Shown here piece by piece: positions 56,246 to 64,000 of a stretch of 64,000 nt of DNA; positions within the stretch are counted from its first letter, which is position 1; every line of letters starts with the position of its first letter. The translations under genes were made by a program, and so were the position numbers. Location of the stretch: positions 1 to 64,000 of the forward strand of contig NZ_JAHBGC010000016.1 in assembly GCF_018390645.1 (NCBI RefSeq). The letters run 5' to 3'. Source of the stretch: Ancylobacter dichloromethanicus. Lineage in GTDB: Bacteria; Pseudomonadota; Alphaproteobacteria; Rhizobiales; Xanthobacteraceae. Below the pieces are notes generated by a model, which saw only the letters and a program-made list of their open reading frames with translations, made no database searches and was not told the origin of the DNA.

Positions 56246-57508
56246 ATGCAACATCGCGCCACCGATTCCCCTCCCGGGCCGTCCGCGCCCCCCGCCGCTC
56301 CCCGGCATCTGGGCCGGCTGGCGCAGCAGCGCCGCGACGCGCGCGCCGAGGAGCGCAGTGCCGCCGCGCGCGACCTCACCGGCCTGTCGGACCTCGACGC
56401 CGTTCCGCCCGCTCCCATGCCGGACTGGATGGTGGAGGCCGAGCGTCGGCGCGGGCGCGGGGCACTGTCCAACGCGGCCGGGCGCTTCGAGCCGCACAGT
56501 CGCGAGCGCTTCGACGATGGCTGGCTGGAGTTGGACGATTTGCCGCCCTTCCGCACCAGCGTGACGGTGGAGAAGCCGCGCACCATCATCAACCGCAACG
56601 AATCGCCCGATGTCGGCTTCGACCGCTCGATCAACCCCTATCGCGGCTGCGAGCATGGCTGCGTCTACTGCTTCGCGCGGCCGACCCACGCCTATCAGGG
56701 GCTTTCCGCCGGGCTCGATTTCGAGACCAAGCTGTTCGCCAAGCCGGACGCGCCTGAACTCCTGGCCAGGGAATTGTCGAAACCCGGTTATGAGCCGCGC
56801 ACCATCGCACTCGGCATCAATACGGACGGCTATCAGCCGATCGAGCGGGAATGGCGGCTGACCCGGCGCATTCTGGAGGTGCTGCGCGATTTCGCCCATC
56901 CGGTCGGCATCGTCACCAAATCGGCGCTGGTGGTGCGCGACCTCGATATTCTCGGCCCCATGGCGGAAAAGGGGCTGGTGAAGGTGGCGCTCTCCATCAC
57001 CACGCTGGACCACAAGCTGGCACGCATCATGGAGCCACGCGCGGCGACGCCGCAGCGGCGGCTGGACGCGCTGCGCGCCCTCTCCGAGGCCGGGGTGCCG
57101 ACCGCGGTGCTGGTGGCCCCGGTCATTCCCGCCGTCACCGATGCGGAGATGGAGCGCATCCTCGACGCCGCCGTCGCGGCCGGCGCTTCCGAAGCCGGCT
57201 ATGTCATGCTGCGCGTGCCACTGGAAATCCGCGACCTGTTCCGTGAGTGGCTGCTGGCGCATTTTCCCGACCGCTACCGTCATGTGCTCTCGCTGCTCAA
57301 GGAGCTGCACGGCGGGCGCGAATATGATTCCACTTTCGGCCAGCGCATGACCGGCACCGGCCCCTATGCCTGGACGCTGGCGCGGCGCTTCGAGATCGCC
57401 AGCGAGCGGCTCGGGCTCAACCGCCGCCACACGCGCCTCACCACCCGCCATTTCACCCGCCCGCCACAGAAGGGCGAGCAATTGTCGCTGTTCGGAGAAG
57501 ACAGATGA
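56246..57508 (+). CDS. SplB-related radical SAM protein (PA0069 family) with C-terminal clamp-binding motif
   Basis: 420 residues. The 4Fe-4S motif is C-x3-C-x2-C in YRGCEHGCVYCFARP (Cys135, Cys139, Cys142), followed by an SplB-like barrel (ETKLFAKPDAPELLARELSK, IALGINTDGYQPIEREWRLTR, IVTKSALVVRDLDIL, HALSITTLD-type strands). The family is related to spore photoproduct lyase, which repairs a UV lesion, but its own reaction is not established. The chain ends EQLSLFGEDR: QLSLF (412-416) is an exact match to the consensus beta sliding clamp-binding peptide QL[S/D]LF. With the upstream SOS box this points to a replication-linked repair role. The stop overlaps the next gene as ATGA. Confidence 0.9.
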   Translation: MQHRATDSPPGPSAPPAAPRHLGRLAQQRRDARAEERSAAARDLTGLSDLDAVPPAPMPDWMVEAERRRGRGALSNAAGRFEPHSRERFDDGWLELDDLPPFRTSVTVEKPRTIINRNESPDVGFDRSINPYRGCEHGCVYCFARPTHAYQGLSAGLDFETKLFAKPDAPELLARELSKPGYEPRTIALGINTDGYQPIEREWRLTRRILEVLRDFAHPVGIVTKSALVVRDLDILGPMAEKGLVKVALSITTLDHKLARIMEPRAATPQRRLDALRALSEAGVPTAVLVAPVIPAVTDAEMERILDAAVAAGASEAGYVMLRVPLEIRDLFREWLLAHFPDRYRHVLSLLKELHGGREYDSTFGQRMTGTGPYAWTLARRFEIASERLGLNRRHTRLTTRHFTRPPQKGEQLSLFGEDR

Positions 57509-58083
57509 ACGGGTCGATCATGGAGGCTGGGGAGGGCAGGATGGATGCGGACGAAAAGCCGGCGGGCGGGATGCAGGGCGGTGCCGGCGCCGCCATCGGG
57601 CGGGAGCGGGGGGAGGCCGGGCCGCGCGAGCCCGCTTCCACCGGACGTGCCATGCCGCCGCTGCGCCTGTCGCTGGTCACGCTGGGTGTGGCGGATCTGC
57701 AGCGGGCGGTGACCTTCTATGAGGCGCTCGGGCTGAAACGGCGGGTCAAGGAGGCGGCCGGCGCCGCTTTCTTCGATGCCGGCGGCGCGGTGCTCTCGCT
57801 CTATCCGCGCCACGAGCTTGCCGCGGATGCCGGGGTGCTGCCGGGCCGCGCCGGGGCATTCGGCGGCATTGCCCTCGCCTGCAACAGGGCGAGCCGGGCG
57901 GAGGTCGACACCACGCTGATCCGCGCCGTGGCGGCAGGCGGGCGGGCGCTGCGCCCGGCGCAGCCGACCTTCTGGGGTGGCTATTCCGGCTATGTCGCCG
58001 ACCCCGACGGCCACCCCTGGGAGATCGCGCACAATCCCGGCTTTCCGTTCGATGCGGCGGGCCGCATCGTCCTGCCGGAGTGA
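57505..58083 (+). CDS. VOC family protein with a low-complexity N-terminal extension
   Basis: 192 residues from the ATG overlapping the radical SAM stop (ATGA). The first 50 residues are Gly/Glu/Arg-rich and poorly structured; the VOC domain runs from about 52 (RLSLVTLGVADLQRAVTFYEALGL) to FWGGYSGYVADPDGHPWEIAHNPGF. An internal ATG (MPPLRLSL) may be the real start. The metal ligands appear partly kept (Glu in WEIAHN). Coupling to the radical SAM gene suggests coexpression, so it may be SOS-induced too; its function is unknown. Confidence 0.85.
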   Translation: MNGSIMEAGEGRMDADEKPAGGMQGGAGAAIGRERGEAGPREPASTGRAMPPLRLSLVTLGVADLQRAVTFYEALGLKRRVKEAAGAAFFDAGGAVLSLYPRHELAADAGVLPGRAGAFGGIALACNRASRAEVDTTLIRAVAAGGRALRPAQPTFWGGYSGYVADPDGHPWEIAHNPGFPFDAAGRIVLPE

Positions 58084-58177
58084 GCGGCGCCGGGGCCGGC
58101 CGGCAGCGACATGCCGTCGCAGGCGTGGACATGGGAACACCGGCAGGCACCCTTGAGGCGCCCGCCGTTTGTGGGCG

Positions 58178-58837
58178 TCAGTTGCCGCCAAGCAGCGGCG
58201 CCAGTTCCTTGTCGAGCTGCTCCGGACTCAGCGCGCCGGCCACCTTCTTGCCGTTGATGAAGAAGGTGGGCGTTGAATCGATACCGAAATCGGTGGCGCC
58301 ACGCTTGGCGACCTCGTCGATCTCGCCGGCCAGCTTGGTGTCGTTCAGGCAGGCGTTGAACTGTTCCTCGGTCATGCCGCTCTGCTTGGCGATGGCCAGC
58401 AGCGCCTGCGCGGGATTATTGCTGAAGGCCCAGTTCTTCTGGGTTTCGAACAGCGTGCCGGTCATCGGGTAGTACTTTCCCTCGCCGGCGCAGCGCGCCA
58501 GCATGAACGCCGCCTTGGCGACGATATCGAGCGGAAATTCGCGCAGGATGAAGCGCACCTTGCCGGTGTCGATGTACTTCTCCTTGAGCACCGGAAAGGT
58601 GGTCTCGTGGAAATGCGCGCAGTGGCCGCAAGTCATCGAGGCGTATTCGACGATGGTCACCGGCGCGTCCGCCTTGCCGAGCACCTGGTCCGGCAGGGCG
58701 CCCGGTTCCATCAGCTTGGCGGTGTCGACCGTCTGCGCCTCGGCCGGGCCCGTCAGCGCGGTGCCGAAGGTGGAGAAGGCGGCGACGGCGAGGGCAAGAG
58801 TGCCGATACCTTCGAGGAAGCGACGGCGGTCGATCAT
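58178..58837 (-). CDS. DsbA-family thioredoxin-fold protein with twin-arginine signal
   Basis: 219 residues. The leader MIDRRRFLEGIGTLALAVAAF carries a Tat-like RRRFLEG motif with cleavage near AEAQ (residue 35). The active site is CGHC (Cys70-Cys73) in EYASMTCGHCAHF, with the cis-Pro loop STPTFFINGKKV. It should oxidise or shuffle disulphides in the periplasm. A GGAG site precedes the ATG. It lies downstream of dciA on the same strand, as in many Rhizobiales. Confidence 0.93.
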   Translation of the reverse strand: MIDRRRFLEGIGTLALAVAAFSTFGTALTGPAEAQTVDTAKLMEPGALPDQVLGKADAPVTIVEYASMTCGHCAHFHETTFPVLKEKYIDTGKVRFILREFPLDIVAKAAFMLARCAGEGKYYPMTGTLFETQKNWAFSNNPAQALLAIAKQSGMTEEQFNACLNDTKLAGEIDEVAKRGATDFGIDSTPTFFINGKKVAGALSPEQLDKELAPLLGGN

Positions 58838-58985
58838 TGTCGGTCTCCAGAAGAAGGCCGGACGTTCCCGCCGGCTTCGAATGCCATGTCAGCTTATCGG
58901 TGATCCCCGTCCTTTCGGTCGCGGGACAACCTAGCGCCTACAGCCCCCGCGCCAACATGGCAACGGTACGCCCGATGGCCCTGCC

Positions 58986-59504
58986 TCACCGCTGCGTGAA
59001 GCCGGGACCTTTGCCGCGCCTTTCACGCGCCACCAGCGCCCCGAGCCGGGCGAGGGAGGCGGCAAGGGCATCGTCGTCGAACACGCCGGCGCTGGCCGCC
59101 AGCCGCTTCTCGGCCGCGCCGCGTTCCGCCGCGTCGGGCTCGACGAAGCGGAAGCGCGGGCGCGGGCGCGGCACCGGTCCCTGGCGCAGCGCCAGCCGGC
59201 CGATGCAGCGCCAGCCGAAATACCGGTTCACCCGCTCGATCACGATCGGCGCGTCGTGCTGCAATTCGATGGCAAACCCGCCTTCGACCCGGACGTGCAG
59301 CACGCCGGGCTCCCCACTGTCCGGTCGCGAGGGCCAGGCGAGCCGGGTCGGCACCGCCCGCGCCGCCAGCGTCTCACCGACGATGTCGGCCCAGCGGGTG
59401 ACAATCTCCACCGAGGCGAGGCCGCGCCGGCGGCAGCTCTCGGCGATGGTGCCGTCGATCAGGTCGGCGAGCGGGCGGGGTCGGGAACGGAGAGCCATCT
59501 TCAT
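58986..59504 (-). CDS. dciA: DciA-family helicase loader (DUF721)
   Basis: 172 residues. The DUF721 core (PLADLIDGTIAESCRRRGLASVEIVTRWADIVGETLAARAVPTRLAWP in parts, then VLHVRVEGGFAIELQHDAPIVIERVNRYFGW) is the domain of DciA, which loads the replicative helicase DnaB in bacteria without DnaC. The C-terminal 60 residues are a basic linker. The start is 59504 or two codons later (59498). It is divergent from mutY with about 60 bases between. Confidence 0.88.
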   Translation of the reverse strand: MKMALRSRPRPLADLIDGTIAESCRRRGLASVEIVTRWADIVGETLAARAVPTRLAWPSRPDSGEPGVLHVRVEGGFAIELQHDAPIVIERVNRYFGWRCIGRLALRQGPVPRPRPRFRFVEPDAAERGAAEKRLAASAGVFDDDALAASLARLGALVARERRGKGPGFTQR

Positions 59505-59563
59505 CTCGTCTTGCCCGGCAGGGCCGAAGCGGCCACGGTGCGGGCGTCGTGTCAGAGGATCGC

Positions 59564-60640
59564 ATGCCCGCCGCCACCAATCCAGCCACTGCCCCTGCCG
59601 CGCCTTCGCCGCCCGATCCGACGGCGCTGCTCGCCTGGTATGACCGTCATCGTCGCCACCTGCCCTGGCGCGCGGCGCCCGGCACGCGGCAGGACCCGTA
59701 CCGGGTGTTCCTGTCCGAGATCATGCTGCAGCAGACCACGGTGGTGACGGTCCGGCCGTATTACGAGGCGTTCCTGCGGCGCTGGCCGGATGTAACGGCG
59801 CTCGCGCGCGCGCCGCTGGAGGAGGTGCTCTCGGCCTGGGCCGGGCTCGGCTATTATGCCCGCGCGCGCAACCTGCACGCCTGCGCCAGGGCGGTCACGG
59901 AGCGCCATGGCGGGCACTTCCCCGAGGGCGAGGCGGAGCTTCTGGCCCTGCCCGGCATCGGCCCCTACACGGCGGCGGCGATCGCCGCCATCGCCTTCGA
60001 GCGCCGCGCCGCGCCGGTCGACGGCAATTGGGAGCGGGTGCTGGCGCGGCTTTTCGCCGTGGAGGAAGCGCTGCCCAAGGCGCGCGCGCAGTTCCGGGGG
60101 CTGGCGCTTACCCTGCTGCCACCGGCGCGGTATGGCGATTTCGCCCAGGCGTTGATGGACCTCGGCGCCACGCTCTGCACACCGCGCAAGCCCGCCTGCG
60201 CGCTCTGCCCCTGGGAGCGTGCCTGCGCCGCCCGCGCCGAGGACAACCCGGAGCGCTACCCGCTCAAGGCGGCGAAGGCGGCGCGGCCGACCCGCCAGGG
60301 CGTGGCCTTCCTCGTCATACGGGCGGATGGCGCGGTGCTGGTGCGCACGCGCGCCGCCAGAGGGTTGCTCGGGGGCATGAGCGAGGTGCCCTCGACGCCA
60401 TGGCAGCCGGGCGGTATCGCCAACCCGGCCGCGCATGCTCCGCTCGCCGCCTCATGGACGGCGCTCAACGCGCCGGTGACGCATGTGTTCAGCCATTTCG
60501 CGCTGGAACTTCAGCTCTGGCGGGCGGAACTGCCGGCCAGCGCCGTCGCCCCGGCCGGGCATCGCTGGGTGCTTCCAGGAGAGTTCGACGCCGAGGCGTT
60601 TCCCAGCGTCATGCGCAAGGTGCTGGCCCATGCCGGATAG
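59564..60640 (+). CDS. mutY: A/G-specific adenine glycosylase MutY
   Basis: 358 residues from ATG 59564 (GAGG 5 bases upstream); a GTG at 59549 is an alternative. Removes A mispaired with 8-oxoG. LPWRAAPGTRQDPYRVFLSEIMLQQTTVVTV, helix-hairpin-helix LLALPGIGPYTAAAIAAIAF and catalytic Asp in PVDGNWERVLARL, then the 4Fe-4S loop C-x6-C-x2-C-x5-C (LCTPRKPACALCPWERAC) are present, with a C-terminal Nudix-like 8-oxoG-recognition domain (about 235-355). The segment after the catalytic Asp reads DGNW where DGNV is the rule. Confidence 0.96.
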   Translation: MPAATNPATAPAAPSPPDPTALLAWYDRHRRHLPWRAAPGTRQDPYRVFLSEIMLQQTTVVTVRPYYEAFLRRWPDVTALARAPLEEVLSAWAGLGYYARARNLHACARAVTERHGGHFPEGEAELLALPGIGPYTAAAIAAIAFERRAAPVDGNWERVLARLFAVEEALPKARAQFRGLALTLLPPARYGDFAQALMDLGATLCTPRKPACALCPWERACAARAEDNPERYPLKAAKAARPTRQGVAFLVIRADGAVLVRTRAARGLLGGMSEVPSTPWQPGGIANPAAHAPLAASWTALNAPVTHVFSHFALELQLWRAELPASAVAPAGHRWVLPGEFDAEAFPSVMRKVLAHAG

Positions 60641-60669
60641 GCTGCCGGATGGACTCCGCCTGGCGCGAA

Positions 60670-60694
60670 TGAACCTTCCAGCTCTCGGATCGTT
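60670..60694 (+). promoter_or_regulatory. possible EcfG-type general stress promoter of the CsbD gene
   Basis: TGAAC, 16 bases, then CGTT, one mismatch from the alphaproteobacterial EcfG consensus GGAAC-N16/17-CGTT. It ends 45 bases before the CsbD start. CsbD-type genes are common members of the general stress regulon. Confidence 0.4.
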
Positions 60695-60739
60695 GTTCCT
60701 GCAAGCCGCGAGTGTGCGGATCAACAGGAGAAGACGATC

Positions 60740-60928
60740 ATGGGCAGCACGATGGACAAGGCCAAGGGCATGGGCAACGAGGCCATGGGCAATGTGAAGC
60801 AGGGCGTCGGCAAGATGACCGATTCCGAGCGTCTCAAGGCCGAAGGCAAGGCCCAGGAACTCAAGGGCGAGGGCCAGCAGGCCAAGGGCGAGATCAAGGA
60901 CGCGGTGAAGAAGGCCGGCAATCTCTGA
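60740..60928 (+). CDS. CsbD family stress protein
   Basis: 62 residues: MGSTMDKAKGMGNEAMGN, then repeats of K-G-x-x-x-x-x-A/K-G and IKDAVKKAGNL. This is the CsbD pattern (Lys/Gly-rich, largely helical or disordered) of small stress-induced proteins with no defined biochemical role. AGGAG lies 9 bases before the start. A terminator follows. Confidence 0.92.
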   Translation: MGSTMDKAKGMGNEAMGNVKQGVGKMTDSERLKAEGKAQELKGEGQQAKGEIKDAVKKAGNL

Positions 60929-60963
60929 GCCAGCCGCTCTGCGCCGTTTGCGCCAACATAATC

Positions 60964-60991
60964 AAGGCCGCCCCATCCGGGCGGCCTTTTT
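60964..60991 (+). terminator. Rho-independent terminator after the CsbD gene
   Basis: Ten-base stem AAGGCCGCCC/GGGCGGCCTT with loop CATCC, running into TTTTT. Confidence 0.9.
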
Positions 60992-61083
60992 CGTGCAGCC
61001 TTTTCCCGGCCGCCTCATTCACGGGGCGGCTTCCACGAAGCGCAATTCCGCGATGGCTCAGGCGAACGGAGGCGATTGCGCGC

Positions 61084-62271
<1,188 letters not shown>

Positions 62272-62344
62272 CTACTCGTACAGGACGCAACGGAACTCGT
62301 GTATCCACAATCTCCGCCGGACAGGGTAAAGACCGGGTAAAGCG

Positions 62345-63415
62345 ATGCCGCCAAAACCACATTCGACAACACCAACCCTGGCGCCCGCCGCGCGGACGGA
62401 CCCGGCAGGCCTTCCGCGCTGGCATGGCGACGGCCTGCTGGCGCGCTCGCTGCGCTTTACCGCGACGGTGATGGCGCCGATGATCGCCGGCCTGCTGCTG
62501 CACCAGAACTACTGGGTCGGCTACGCGCTTCTCACCTGCATTCTCGGCTTCATGCTGGACACCGGCGGCCGGGCGCTTCCCCGCGCCGCGCTATTCGCCA
62601 TGGCCGGCCTGGTGGTGGTGGCCGGGGCCATGCTCGGCGCCGGCGTGGCGGGCCATGTCTGGCTCACCGGTTGGGCGCTGGTGGGCACCGCCGCCCTCTA
62701 TGCGCTGGTCGAGGCGGTGCATCCCAGCGCCGCCTTCGCCGCGCGCTTCTTCTGCCTCGCCACCGCCATCGCCGCGCTCGACGTACCCTTCCAGCCGGCC
62801 GATATACTCGTGGTGGCGGCGTTCGCCGCCTATGCCTGGCTGATCTCGGTCGGGTGGGACATGGCGAGCGGCCTGTGGCGCCCGCCCAACGGGCCGACGC
62901 TCGCCGCCATCGTCGCGCATCTGCGGGCGACCCAGCGCGAGCGGCTGCTCTTCGCCGGCATCGTGGCGGTCGCGGTGGCGGCGTCGTTTCTGGTCGGCCG
63001 GCTGCTCGGCCTGCCGCACCCGCACTGGGCGGTGTTCGCGGTGGTGATCGTGCTGCGCGACGACACCCAGTTCAGCCGCCGCATGATCGTCGACCTGGTG
63101 CTGGGCACGGTGCTCGGCGCCGGCGCCGCCTTCCTCTATGGGGCAGCCGTTACCTCGCCGGCCGGGCTGATGGCCGGCATCACCCTTGCCGCGCTGGTGC
63201 GCTGGCCGGGCCAGCAACTGCACGGCGCGCTGGGCATGGCGGCGATGGCGGCCTTCGTCATCCTGCTGCTCCAGCTGGTCGGCACGCTGATCGCGGTGCC
63301 GATGCACGCGGCCGCCGACCGGGTGGTCGATGTGGCGTTGGGCTGCGCCTTCTCGCTGGCGGCGCTGGTCGCCAATGCCCGCCTGCGCAAGGGATTGGGT
63401 TGGGAGACCGCGTGA
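62345..63415 (+). CDS. FUSC family membrane protein
   Basis: 356 residues with about 10 transmembrane segments in two halves, each containing the FUSC-type pattern (WVGYALLTCILGFMLDTGGRALPR; HWAVFAVVIVLRDDTQFSRRMIVDLVLGTVLGAGAA in parts). Members relate to aromatic acid efflux (AaeB) and to fusaric acid resistance; this one lacks the large cytoplasmic domain of AaeB. It probably exports an organic acid, but no adaptor gene is beside it. No clear ribosome site before the ATG. Confidence 0.88.
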   Translation: MPPKPHSTTPTLAPAARTDPAGLPRWHGDGLLARSLRFTATVMAPMIAGLLLHQNYWVGYALLTCILGFMLDTGGRALPRAALFAMAGLVVVAGAMLGAGVAGHVWLTGWALVGTAALYALVEAVHPSAAFAARFFCLATAIAALDVPFQPADILVVAAFAAYAWLISVGWDMASGLWRPPNGPTLAAIVAHLRATQRERLLFAGIVAVAVAASFLVGRLLGLPHPHWAVFAVVIVLRDDTQFSRRMIVDLVLGTVLGAGAAFLYGAAVTSPAGLMAGITLAALVRWPGQQLHGALGMAAMAAFVILLLQLVGTLIAVPMHAAADRVVDVALGCAFSLAALVANARLRKGLGWETA

Positions 63416-63559
63416 GCCGCACCGGCGCGGCCGGCGGATGGGGCGGCTGCGGCTGAACGACCATGCCTGGCGGCGGTGGTGCGCTCGAATCGCAACATGT
63501 CGTGGATCGAGGCCGCCGCGCCACTTGAACTTGTGGCTGCCGGGCGGCATCCTAGAGGC

Positions 63560-64000
63560 ATGAAATTCACCCGCCTGCGTCTCACCGGCTTCAAGACCTT
63601 CGTCGAGCCGACGGAAATGCTGATCGAGCCCGGCCTCACCGGCGTCGTGGGCCCGAATGGCTGCGGCAAGTCGAACCTTGTCGAGGCGATGCGCTGGGTG
63701 ATGGGCGAGAGCTCCTACAAGGCGATGCGCGCCGAGGGCATGGACGACGTCATTTTTGGCGGCTCCACCACCCGCCCGGCGCGCAACACCGCCGAAGTGG
63801 TGCTGGTGGTCGACAATGCCGACCGTTCCGCTCCCGCCGTCTTCAACGATGCCGATCTTCTGGAGATCTCCCGCCGCATCGAGCGCGAATCCGGGTCCGC
63901 CTACCGCATCAACGGGCGCGAGGCGCGCGCGCGCGACGTGCAGATCCTGTTCGCGGATGCCTCCTCCGGCTCGCGCTCGCCCTCCATGGTGCGCCAGGGC
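63560..64000 (+). CDS. smc: chromosome segregation ATPase SMC, N-terminal part (cut by window end)
   Basis: 147 residues are visible, beginning [20 protein letters not shown]. Walker [10 protein letters not shown] is followed by [30 protein letters not shown], typical of bacterial SMC, and the frame is open to the edge. SMC dimers compact and separate chromosomes with ScpA and ScpB. The R-loop and coiled coil begin beyond the window. A GAGG lies very close to the ATG. Confidence 0.95.
   Translation, partial: MKFTRLRLTGFKTFVEPTEMLIEPGLTGVVGPNGCGKSNLVEAMRWVMGESSYKAMRAEGMDDVIFGGSTTRPARNTAEVVLVVDNADRSAPAVFNDADLLEISRRIERESGSAYRINGREARARDVQILFADASSGSRSPSMVRQG

Noticed and set aside
58864-58878. 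GTTC-N7-CTTC upstream of the dsbA-like gene as a further SOS box
   Set aside because: One of the eight defined bases is wrong and the context is not DNA repair; chance match likely.

Overview
The window reads as a compact, GC-rich stretch of core chromosome from an alphaproteobacterium, most likely order Hyphomicrobiales (Xanthobacteraceae-like: Ancylobacter, Starkeya or Xanthobacter would fit; this placement is inferred). The main pointers are the chvI-chvG-hprK-manX-ptsH-ahcY gene order, a CcrM-type methyltransferase, an imuA-imuB-dnaE2 mutagenesis operon behind a GTTC-N7-GTTC type (alphaproteobacterial) LexA box, and a dsbA-dciA/mutY arrangement with smc near by. I see no insertion sequence, prophage, CRISPR array or rRNA. 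One tRNA gene, tRNA-Ser(GGA), is present.

Layout. 1-1072: tail of a beta-lactamase-like hydrolase, tRNA-Ser, a small exported protein. 1466-6138: two-gene RND efflux pump. 6413-13281: three-gene operon of two transglutaminase-like proteins around a circularly permuted ATP-grasp/alpha-E protein, an amidoligase-type system whose product is unknown. 13504-18750: SapC-like protein, AmpG-like permease, recR, Na+/H+ antiporter, DUF3016 protein. 18787-26987: a PEP-carboxykinase-like protein that has lost most catalytic residues, a HugZ-like protein, ChvI/ChvG, HPr kinase, EIIA(Man), HPr and S-adenosylhomocysteinase. 27042-36348: acetyltransferase, MgtE, ferredoxin-NADP reductase, a double-PAS/degenerate-GGDEF protein, aldehyde dehydrogenase, Hsp70-like ATPase, ExoD and small proteins.

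36572-41315: DUF983 and ChbG/HpnK proteins and a GtrB / membrane glycosyltransferase / GtrA cassette, probably a lipid-linked sugar modification of a surface glycan. 41365-47145: SOS mutasome. 47321-50354: small protein, repeat region, and an SAF-domain dehydrogenase with a SorC-family regulator. 50557-53800: OhrR-like and LysR regulators beside an MhqO/MhqD-like quinone or electrophile detoxification pair, with two matching operator-like sites. 53908-58837: zinc metallopeptidase, MoaB, a glycosyltransferase, an SplB-related radical SAM protein, a VOC protein and DsbA. 58986-64000: DciA, MutY, CsbD, CcrM, FUSC protein and the start of smc.

The observations I rate highest are: (1) a second LexA-type box in front of the radical SAM gene, whose protein ends in a consensus beta-clamp-binding motif (QLSLF), suggesting an SOS-induced, clamp-recruited DNA repair enzyme; (2) the degenerate PEP carboxykinase that keeps its P-loop and sits in the regulatory PTS/ChvGI locus; (3) the ATP-grasp/alpha-E/transglutaminase operon; (4) paired palindromes between the divergent LysR and MhqO-like genes.
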